44,973 bases of DNA, from contig ONHG01000022.1 of NCBI GenBank assembly GCA_900317585.1, forward strand, positions 1 through 44,973, written 5' to 3'. Origin of the DNA: an uncultured Lachnospiraceae bacterium (GTDB taxonomy: Bacteria > Bacillota > Clostridia > Lachnospirales > Lachnospiraceae). The notes beneath the pieces are model-generated. The model made no database searches. It was not told the DNA's origin and was given only the letters and a program-made list of their open reading frames with translations. Shown here in pieces: positions 39,583 through 44,973 of this stretch. Made by a program: the position numbers and the translations under genes. Numbering within the stretch: the first letter of the stretch is position 1; each line of letters opens with the position of its first letter.

Positions 39583-40923
39583 TTATTTGTTAGATCTTCT
39601 CCAAATGTGCATCTTTTCAGCCTCTTTGATGAGCTCATCACGGAAATCAGGATGAGCAACCGAGATGATTGCCTCAGCCTTCTGCCATGTAGAAAGACCC
39701 TTTACATTTACCATACCATACTCTGTAACAATATAGTGAGTATTGGCTCTTGTGTCAGTAACGACAGAACCCTCTACAAGAGTAGGACGGATACGTGAGT
39801 GAACTACGCCCTGCTTGTCGGTGAAGGTTGAAGAGCAGCAGATAAAGCTCTTTCCACCGTTTGACATATAAGCACCGAGAACGAAATCAAGCTGTCCGCC
39901 GGCACCGCTGATGTGCTTTGTGCCTGAGGTCTCTGAGCTGATCTGTCCGAAGAGGTCAAGGTCTACACAGTTATTGATTGAGATGAAATTGTCAAGTGCG
40001 GCAATATTCTTGATATCATTTGTGTAGCTTACCGGGGCACTCATGAGCTCAGGATTCTCATCGAGGTAATCGTACATCTTCTTGGTTCCGGCACCGAAGC
40101 CGTAAGCCTGACGATAACGGTCGATGTTTTTCTTTGCACCTGTGATTTTTCCGGCCTTTGCGATGTCAACGAATGCGTCAACGTACATCTCTGTGTGGAC
40201 ACCGAGATCCTTGAGGTCTGACTCAGCGATGAGTGAGCCTACTGCATTTGGCATTCCACCGATACCGAGCTGGAGACAGGCACCGTTTGGAATCTGGTCA
40301 ACGATGAGCTCTGCAACCTTCTTGTCTACATCTGTTGCAGGACCACCGGCACCAAGCTCTCCAATTGCAGGGTTGTCACCCTCAACAATGTAAGAAACCT
40401 GTGAAATATGTACATTGGCCTCTGAACCGCCGTGACAGCGAGGCATGTTTTCATTGACCTCAACGATGATTTTCTTTGAAGTCTCGCATACAGCACCGAG
40501 GTGAGATGCGTTAGGACCAAAGTTGAAGTATCCGTGTGAATCCATCGGTGCAACCTGGAACATAGCGACATCGTCAGGTGTTGTTGAATCTCTATAATAA
40601 CGAGGAAGCTCTGAGTAACGGATTGGTGAGTAGAAAGAACAGCCTCTATTGATAAGCTTTCTCTCATAACCGCCCATGTGCCATGAGTTCCATGTGAAAT
40701 GCTCGCCGGCATCCTCACGCTCGAAAATGGCAAGTGGCTTAAGTAAAATACCACCACGTACATTGACATCCTTAAGTTCATCAGTTCTTCTGGCAAGTGC
40801 CTTGTCGAGTGCATCAGGTGTGCCTGTGCACCAGCCGTAGTCAACCCAGTCGCCTGATTTGACAATCTTTACTGCCTCATCTGCTGAGACAAGTTTCTGC
40901 TTGTACTCTTCTAAAAAGCTCAT
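39583..40923 (-). CDS. but: Butyryl-CoA:acetate CoA-transferase
   Basis: AAGGAGG precedes the ATG. The 446-residue protein is a full-length member of the acetyl-CoA hydrolase/transferase (4-hydroxybutyrate CoA-transferase-like) family. It carries [14 protein letters not shown] (about 218-231), the oxyanion/CoA region, and [13 protein letters not shown] with the probable catalytic Glu E245, then [10 protein letters not shown] and [15 protein letters not shown] near the end. It moves CoA from butyryl-CoA to acetate, releasing butyrate and acetyl-CoA. It is the dominant butyrate-forming route in Roseburia and Agathobacter, and this sequence fits that group. It stands alone, as is usual for this gene, with its own promoter and a strong terminator. 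The cytosolic enzyme is probably highly expressed. Confidence 0.93.
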   Translation of the reverse strand: MSFLEEYKQKLVSADEAVKIVKSGDWVDYGWCTGTPDALDKALARRTDELKDVNVRGGILLKPLAIFEREDAGEHFTWNSWHMGGYERKLINRGCSFYSPIRYSELPRYYRDSTTPDDVAMFQVAPMDSHGYFNFGPNASHLGAVCETSKKIIVEVNENMPRCHGGSEANVHISQVSYIVEGDNPAIGELGAGGPATDVDKKVAELIVDQIPNGACLQLGIGGMPNAVGSLIAESDLKDLGVHTEMYVDAFVDIAKAGKITGAKKNIDRYRQAYGFGAGTKKMYDYLDENPELMSAPVSYTNDIKNIAALDNFISINNCVDLDLFGQISSETSGTKHISGAGGQLDFVLGAYMSNGGKSFICCSSTFTDKQGVVHSRIRPTLVEGSVVTDTRANTHYIVTEYGMVNVKGLSTWQKAEAIISVAHPDFRDELIKEAEKMHIWRRSNK

Positions 40924-40951
40924 AAAATCCTCCTTAGATACCTAAAATGAT

Positions 40952-41026
40952 AGTAGCAAAATGCTACGTTAAAAAAATAACAAACTCTATAATCTCTATA
41001 TTATCACTTTAGAGAGGATTTTACAA
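40952..41026 (-). promoter_or_regulatory. Promoter and leader dyad of the butyryl-CoA:acetate CoA-transferase gene
   Basis: On the minus strand TTGTAA (41021-41026), 17-bp spacer and TAATAT (40998-41003). In the leader an inverted repeat, GTAGCA and TGCTAC separated by three bases (40953-40967), lies about 30 bases before the start codon and could be an operator or mRNA hairpin. Confidence 0.45.
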
Positions 41027-41067
41027 GTTGATAAATGCCGGTAGAGACTTTTATATGACAGCCTATG

Positions 41068-42159
41068 CTAGTCACCCTCCGGAAGCATCCATTCCTCAGC
41101 CTGCTTTTGGTAATCGGCCGCCTGGCTGCGCAGTGAATCAATCAGCTCCTTATCGCCTTTAAATACATTCCTTGATTTAGGAGGAAGCGAATCAAGCTTT
41201 TTCTGCTTCTCATCAGCCCATCTTGAGTAGCACTCAGACAGGGCATGAAGCGCCTTGCCACCGCCGCACTCCACATCGAGTACCGGCTTTGTCTCGAAGG
41301 CAGCGTTGTAATACCACAGGCTTGCCTCCTCATAGTCTGCCTTGTCGAAATAGTACGCACCGAGCTCACAGCACACCTCGCTGCAGCCATCAACTGCTAC
41401 ATTTTTTAGGGCAACAGAAAAAAATTTGTCATAGTCGCCATTCATGCGATAGTAGCGTGATAGCACGCAGGTGGATTCGATGTCGGGGCTGTTGCGGTAT
41501 TCACCCTGAAAATATGGCAGGGCATTGGTAAAATCCTCGGGACTTCCGCATTTTAAAAGCTCCTTGGCATACATAGTCGCTATACTTTTTGGCAGGGTGC
41601 CGTTTTTTTCAAAGGAGCGCTTGAATATGGTAAAATCACGTTTGCCGTGAGAGCCCTGCGGCAGATGTTGTATACAGATATCGCTGTCATAGACTACAGG
41701 CTCTAAGCGAACCGTTTCGTGCACCGGATTAATCCATGTAAACGTGCGAAGTCTCTTGAACAGCTTCGGGCGGTACTCTGAGGATGAATTTTGCACTGTG
41801 TTGAATTTGCTTGGAGTAATGTATTTCATCTGGACAATCTCAATTTCCGGCAGCAGCGCAGCCTTAAGCATCATGAAACGCCTGCGGTTGGTATCGTCGA
41901 GCACCTCGTCGGCATCAGGTGCATATATGTATTCCTGCGTAGCCTTGGAAAACGAAAAATTCCTGGCCGCAGCAAAATCATCGCACCATGAGAAATCATA
42001 GATTTTGTCCGTATACCGTGCAGCTATCTCCTTTGTGCTGTCCGTCGAGCCGGTGTCCACTATGATGATTTCATCCATCAGCCCTTTGAGACTGTTCAGG
42101 CATCGTTCGAGCACCTCTTCTTCATTTTTTACTATCATGCATAAGCTAATTGTAATCAT
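41068..42159 (-). CDS. Family 2 glycosyltransferase with TPR-like C-terminal region
   Basis: ATG 42159 is chosen over 42171 because the GGAG ribosome site lies between them. The 363-residue cytosolic protein begins MITISLCMIVKNEEEVLERCL and has IIVDTGSTDSTKEIA and YAPDADEVL, the nucleotide-sugar and metal-binding D-x-D of GT-A fold enzymes. The second half is helical with TPR-like pairs (ALPYFQGEYRNSP, SRYYRMNGDYDKFFSVAL, ELGAYYFDKADYEEASLWYYNAAF). This is the clostridial GT2-TPR type, probably adding sugars to surface polymers or proteins. Donor and acceptor are unknown. No terminator is visible between it and the downstream CoA-transferase, but that gene has its own promoter. Confidence 0.88.
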   Translation of the reverse strand: MITISLCMIVKNEEEVLERCLNSLKGLMDEIIIVDTGSTDSTKEIAARYTDKIYDFSWCDDFAAARNFSFSKATQEYIYAPDADEVLDDTNRRRFMMLKAALLPEIEIVQMKYITPSKFNTVQNSSSEYRPKLFKRLRTFTWINPVHETVRLEPVVYDSDICIQHLPQGSHGKRDFTIFKRSFEKNGTLPKSIATMYAKELLKCGSPEDFTNALPYFQGEYRNSPDIESTCVLSRYYRMNGDYDKFFSVALKNVAVDGCSEVCCELGAYYFDKADYEEASLWYYNAAFETKPVLDVECGGGKALHALSECYSRWADEKQKKLDSLPPKSRNVFKGDKELIDSLRSQAADYQKQAEEWMLPEGD

Positions 42160-42204
42160 ATTTATCTCCATTTACCGGTCGGATGTTATAATAGTTACGA
42201 TTAT

Positions 42205-42345
42205 ATGATATGAGGGTCAAAAGGTATTTTGCCCCTCATTTATGATTAATCAGATTACTACATGCTTCGCATTCCCGTAATCTGACTACACCTCGAAAAT
42301 TGCATGCAAGCATGCATCGATGATACCTTTTGACCCTTTAATCAT
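42205..42345. mobile_element. MITE-like element with terminal inverted repeats and internal hairpins
   Basis: The 23-base ends (42205-42227 and 42323-42345) are inverted repeats with three mismatches and a perfect 15-base core (AGGGTCAAAAGGTAT on the left). Inside are three hairpins: GAGGG...CCCCTC (42212-42238), CAGATTAC...GTAATCTG (42251-42284), and TGCATGC-AA-GCATGCA (42301-42316). There is no coding frame. The left 36 bases match the terminator at 19815 with two mismatches. It fills most of the 364-base divergent gap between the glycosyltransferase and methyltransferase genes. I see no target-site duplication of convincing length. Confidence 0.7.
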
Positions 42346-42382
42346 AATATATATCGGCATGTTTTGCAGAAATATTTGTGTA

Positions 42383-42411
42383 TTGTAAATATTGCCGGGA
42401 TTTCATATAAT
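42383..42411 (+). promoter_or_regulatory. Promoter of the rRNA methyltransferase gene
   Basis: TTGTAA (42383-42388), 17-bp spacer and perfect TATAAT (42406-42411), about 110 bases upstream of the start codon and just outside the MITE-like element. Confidence 0.7.
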
Positions 42412-42523
42412 TGAAATGAAATGTCGACAGATAAACTTATTTCTAAAGGCTATAGAATTTCAGATAAACTGTATAATCAGATTTTAGCAAGGAATAATGA
42501 AGTAATTTAGAAGAGGAACAAAC

Positions 42524-43765
42524 ATGGAAAATCATACAATTGTAACACTGAAAAAAGGCGAAGGACGCACTATAAAGGCAGGTGGCGCATGGATTTTTGA
42601 CAATGAAATAGACACAATCACAGGCACCTTTACAAACGGAGATATTGTTGTGGTACACGATTTTGACGGATATCCGATGGGGCGCGGCTTCATAAACCAG
42701 AATTCAAAAATCCGTATCAGAATGATGACAAGAAAAGCAGACCAGCTGATTGATGACAATTTTCTCAGGATGAGAGTGCAAAATGCCTGGGATTACCGCA
42801 AGCAGGTGATGGCAGGAGGCAATGACAATGTGCCTGATTTAAACTGCTGTCGTGTGATATTTGGCGAGGCTGATTTCCTGCCGGGTATCACAGTGGACAA
42901 GTACGCAGATGTGCTTGTGGTGGAGTGTCTTGCACTTGGAATGGAGCAGTTTAAGGTGAAAATCGTTGAACTGTTAAAGGAAGTGCTGGCGGCGGACGGA
43001 ATAAATATTCGTGGAGTATACGAGCGCAGTGATGCAAATGAGCGCAAAAAAGAAGGTCTTCCTAAGGTAAAAGGCTTTATAGGAGCCGAGTTTGACACAA
43101 ATGTGGAGATAGTAGAAAACGCAGTTCACTATATGGTCGATGTGGAAAATGGACAGAAAACAGGCTTCTTCTTAGACCAGAAGTATAACAGGCTTGCTAT
43201 GCAGCGTATCTGCAAGGGGAAAAGAGTGCTCGACTGCTTCACGCACATGGGCACATTTGCCCTCAATGCAGGAATTGCGGGGGCAAGTGAGGTCACAGGA
43301 CTTGATATATCAGAGTATGCGGTTAAGCAGGCTACAGAAAATGCGAAGAGAAATAATCTCTCAGACACAGTGAAGTTTCGCGTTGCAAATGTGCTGGATG
43401 AGCTGCCACGGCTCGCTGCAGATGGTGAAAAATATGATGTAGTCATTCTGGATCCTCCGGCATTTACAAAATCGCGCGAGGCTACCAAAAATGCGATAAA
43501 GGGCTACCGCGAGATTAACATGAAAGGGCTTAAGCTTGTTAAGGATGGTGGATTTCTGGCTACCTGCTCATGCTCTCATTTCATGACGCAGGAGCTGCTT
43601 GCAAAAACGGTCAAGGAAGCGGCAAAGGCCACTCACAAGAGGCTGCGCCAGGTGGAGTTCCGCACACAGGGAACGGATCATCCGATACTGTGGGCCAACT
43701 CAGCTAATGTACCGGAGTCGTATTATCTTAAGTTTTTCATTTTCCAAGTTGTTGAGGAAAAGTAG
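42524..43765 (+). CDS. RlmI-type class I SAM-dependent rRNA methyltransferase
   Basis: The 413-residue protein starts with a PUA-like RNA-binding domain (residues 1-70: LKKGEGRTIKAGGAWIFDNEI, DGYPMGRGFIN). A middle RNA-binding part follows (CRVIFGEADFLPGITVDKYA), and then a Rossmann methyltransferase fold: GFFLDQKYNR, VLDCFTHMGTFALNAG (SAM motif I), GLDISEYAVKQA, VVILDPPAFTKSR (motif IV, catalytic DPPAF) and TCSCSHFM. This is the architecture of RlmI, which makes m5C1962 of 23S rRNA in E. coli. Length is close to family norm. AGAGGAA lies upstream. Confidence 0.9.
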   Translation: MENHTIVTLKKGEGRTIKAGGAWIFDNEIDTITGTFTNGDIVVVHDFDGYPMGRGFINQNSKIRIRMMTRKADQLIDDNFLRMRVQNAWDYRKQVMAGGNDNVPDLNCCRVIFGEADFLPGITVDKYADVLVVECLALGMEQFKVKIVELLKEVLAADGINIRGVYERSDANERKKEGLPKVKGFIGAEFDTNVEIVENAVHYMVDVENGQKTGFFLDQKYNRLAMQRICKGKRVLDCFTHMGTFALNAGIAGASEVTGLDISEYAVKQATENAKRNNLSDTVKFRVANVLDELPRLAADGEKYDVVILDPPAFTKSREATKNAIKGYREINMKGLKLVKDGGFLATCSCSHFMTQELLAKTVKEAAKATHKRLRQVEFRTQGTDHPILWANSANVPESYYLKFFIFQVVEEK

Positions 43766-43829
43766 ATGACAGAAAGTGGCGAAAATGCTTGATTTACAAG
43801 GGCTGGGAAGTATTTAGTGATTAGCTTGC

Positions 43830-43886
43830 AAACCTTGTAAAGTATCGCAAAATATCGTATCACAGTGTTATAAAGTGGTAAGAAAA
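43830..43886 (+). repeat. 57-bp direct repeat, left copy
   Basis: Bases 43830-43886 recur at 44412-44468 with one mismatch (43836 versus 44418). The pair, 582 bp apart, brackets the antitoxin-like gene. The stretch 43766-43829 has no gene, and no other structure that I see. Confidence 0.95.
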
Positions 43887-44012
43887 ATGGTAAGTCTGAG
43901 TGGCAAGCACCTGAAATGTAATGGGGATAAATTGGAATGACAATGACACCGGAGAAGGTTATGTGTTCGCTTTTCATAATACGGAAATTTGTAGTATAGA
44001 TGTAGCGTTTTG

Positions 44013-44021
44013 TGGTATACT
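44013..44021 (+). promoter_or_regulatory. Extended -10 promoter of the antitoxin-like gene
   Basis: TG (44013-44014), one base, then TATACT (44016-44021). No good -35 box. About 50 bases before the start codon. Confidence 0.45.
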
Positions 44022-44072
44022 ATAGAAGAACAAATACCTTTCTGTGAAAGGGAAAGGGGAAAGGATACGCGT

Positions 44073-44261
44073 ATGACAGTTGATAGAAGAGTAAGCAGTA
44101 TTGAATCCAGCTTCAAAATGGAAAGCATGCCATTTGATGCAGAATGTCGTCAAAGAGTAAGAAATGTCTTAACCAAGAAAGTTTCTGCTACAGATGCAAT
44201 TTCAGAATTAAATAAGAAATACAGAGTATCCAAGAAGCAAGTTGAAGGATCAAGAGTATGA
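44073..44261 (+). CDS. VbhA-like Fic antitoxin, apparently without its toxin (62 residues)
   Basis: ATG 44073 follows AAAGGA. The product is MTVDRRVSSIESSFKMESM, then DAECRQRVRNVLTKKVSATD, AISELNKKY and RVSKKQVEGSRV. It matches the class I Fic antitoxin (VbhA) layout. The helix SSFKMES fits the inhibitory S-x-x-x-E-[G/N] motif except for Ser instead of Gly/Asn at the last place. A helix pair follows, with the V-L-T-K-K-V-S-A-T-D-A-I turn comparable to VVVGELETSDVI in VbhA. In the family this motif occupies the ATP site of the Fic enzyme. The next gene should be Fic, but downstream there is only a 22-codon frame, so the toxin seems deleted. It lies inside the 57-bp repeats. Confidence 0.65.
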   Translation: MTVDRRVSSIESSFKMESMPFDAECRQRVRNVLTKKVSATDAISELNKKYRVSKKQVEGSRV

Positions 44262-44411
44262 TTATTGGTTTATATGTGGGCTACAAGGGTGCAACCATTG
44301 CCCGGTTAGTGGCGGCTTGCTACTAAGTACGGGGTATTACCTGGCGAAATAGCCGCAGGTTTGAAATAGCGGCTTTGCTGAAAAAAGAGAATACAAAGAT
44401 CTGCCCGGAAG
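44262..44411 (+). other. Non-coding debris downstream of the antitoxin-like gene
   Basis: Overlapping short frames, none longer than about 40 codons and none with a ribosome site. One reads LATKYGVLPGEIAAGLK and another ALLKKENTKICPEETS, which look like gene fragments in different frames. A weak hairpin, AGCCGC (44351-44356) with GCGGCT (44369-44374), is followed by TTTG. No Fic motif (HPFxxGNG) is present. Confidence 0.4.
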
Positions 44412-44468
44412 AAACCTCGTAAAGTATCGCAAAATATCGTATCACAGTGTTATAAAGTGGTAAGAAAA
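44412..44468 (+). repeat. 57-bp direct repeat, right copy
   Basis: 56 of 57 bases match 43830-43886. Beyond base 44468 the two flanks diverge completely. Confidence 0.95.
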
Positions 44469-44475
44469 TAAGAGA

Positions 44476-44516
44476 CGGCAAATCGTCAACAAGTTGTTGG
44501 TAATTTGCCGCCTTTA
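44476..44516 (+). terminator. Hairpin terminator-like structure
   Basis: CGGCAAAT (44476-44483) pairs with ATTTGCCG (44503-44510), with an inner palindrome CAACAAGTTGTTG in the loop and a short CCTTTAG tail. It closes the small island. The T run is weak. Confidence 0.5.
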
Positions 44517-44553
44517 GTTGTATGTTGGAGTTATTCCACTTTTATGCTGTGGT

Positions 44554-44640
44554 CTATACTTCTGCCTCAGCTATGATAATATCAGCAGCATCAAGTATGA
44601 GCTGTGAAGCTTTCATGTGAAGCATATCAGGCTTTCCCGG
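44554..44640 (-). pseudogene. Decayed relative of the small protein encoded at 17788
   Basis: On the minus strand the frame reads PGKPDMLH, then MKASQLILDAADIIIAEAEV and stop. It is the same C-terminal third as in the intact gene (LKPDLLR, MKASQLIIDAAEIIM). Upstream, a start-like ATGGACATTTTA (MDIL, compare MDIV of the intact gene) occurs about 50 bases away in another frame, so the middle of the gene has been lost by deletion. Confidence 0.75.
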
Positions 44641-44727
44641 ATAGGATGGCCTGATAAAATGTCCATGTTTGTCCTCATTTCTTCTGTTTTAGTGTAATGA
44701 AACAGTAGTATAACTCATAATGGGGAT

Positions 44728-44895
44728 TTATGCCACAGTAAACAACCGAACTTTAGCAGTTATTTGTGATTCAGAGAGTTCATATTTAAGTGAACCATTG
44801 TAATAATGAACCGTTTCTTTAACAATTGCTAATCCAAATCCGTGATTTATATTACTTTGGCTGTTAAATATCAAAATATTTAACAGCCATATATT
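44728..44895 (-). pseudogene. C-terminal fragment of a GHKL-type sensor histidine kinase
   Basis: On the minus strand an open piece ends at 44728 and reads ILIFNSQSNINHGFGLAIV, then KETVHYYNGSLKYELSES. The N(S/T)...HGFGL...HYYNG pattern is the end of the HATPase_c_5 domain of AgrC/VirS-like quorum-sensing kinases. Stops at 44896 and above close the frame, so the rest of the gene is missing or frameshifted. A perfect 13-bp hairpin (44859-44888) lies across the fragment. Beyond it, to the window end, I see no intact gene. Confidence 0.55.
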
Positions 44896-44973
44896 TCAAT
44901 ATATTTCAGCTTGCTATGCTTAAACAAACAAGTTACCTGTTCCTTATTCTCCTGTAGTCCATGCATAAAGTTT

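Noticed and set aside
43830-44468. Insertion sequence bounded by the 57-bp repeats
   Set aside because: The repeats are direct, not inverted, and no transposase frame lies between them.

Overview
This window comes from an AT-rich, low-GC Gram-positive anaerobe of the Lachnospiraceae. The best taxonomic marker is a full-length butyryl-CoA:acetate CoA-transferase on the minus strand at 39.6-40.9 kb, the last enzyme of butyrate formation in Roseburia/Agathobacter (Eubacterium) rectalis-type gut bacteria. Bce-type peptide-resistance modules, YtrA-type GntR/ABC operons, purine-rich ribosome sites and sigma-A-like promoters all fit. The genus is an inference. I recognised no rRNA, tRNA or CRISPR array.

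Region by region. 0-6.7 kb is accessory DNA: the end of a CPBP membrane protease, two small unknown genes, an AAA-ATPase/PD-(D/E)XK protein abutting a transglutaminase-like remnant, a HipA-like kinase overlapping a DUF2442-like/HTH protein, an NhaC-family antiporter, and a small HTH regulator with tandem operators and a partner. 6.9-10.4 kb holds an Mrp-type Fe-S/P-loop ATPase and an LTA-synthase-like enzyme. 10.4-13.0 kb is a disturbed stretch: a secreted protein and a membrane protein lie between two copies of an 83-bp piece of the LTA-synthase gene, next to a gene remnant. mgtE follows. 14.4-17.7 kb is a GntR-regulated double-ATPase ABC operon behind a 46-bp palindrome. 17.8-24.8 kb is a Bce-type antimicrobial-peptide sensing and resistance locus (small protein, response regulator, intramembrane-sensing kinase, ABC ATPase, FtsX-like permease) split by an opposing GntR/ABC operon. 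An LprI-like lipoprotein and an AlaX-like tRNA-editing protein follow.

The most interesting region is 26.8-39.4 kb. It is a run of same-strand genes that looks like one eukaryotic-type phospho-signalling and membrane system: a duplicated-domain HTH regulator, a zinc-ribbon/TPR-like protein, an SPFH/SHOCT protein, a double-FHA ABC ATPase, its ABC-2 permease, a PP2C phosphatase, a Ser/Thr kinase, two membrane proteins of unknown function, and two zinc-ribbon membrane proteins, the last ending in a YARHG domain. The kinase linker carries seven similar Tyr-x-Thr-acidic/Gln motifs, four of them in a 42-bp tandem repeat. They could be phosphothreonine docking sites for the FHA domains encoded three genes upstream. 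The parts are known families; the combination and the docking array are what deserve testing.

39.4-43.8 kb returns to core functions (butyrate CoA-transferase, glycosyltransferase, RlmI-type rRNA methyltransferase) with a MITE-like hairpin element between the last two. 43.8-45.0 kb is a decayed island: 57-bp direct repeats around a VbhA-like antitoxin with no Fic toxin beside it, then remnants of a small gene and of a GHKL sensor kinase. The small gene overlapping the Bce-type response regulator has decayed relatives at 12.3 kb and 44.6 kb, so it belongs to a small-protein family that I do not recognise.
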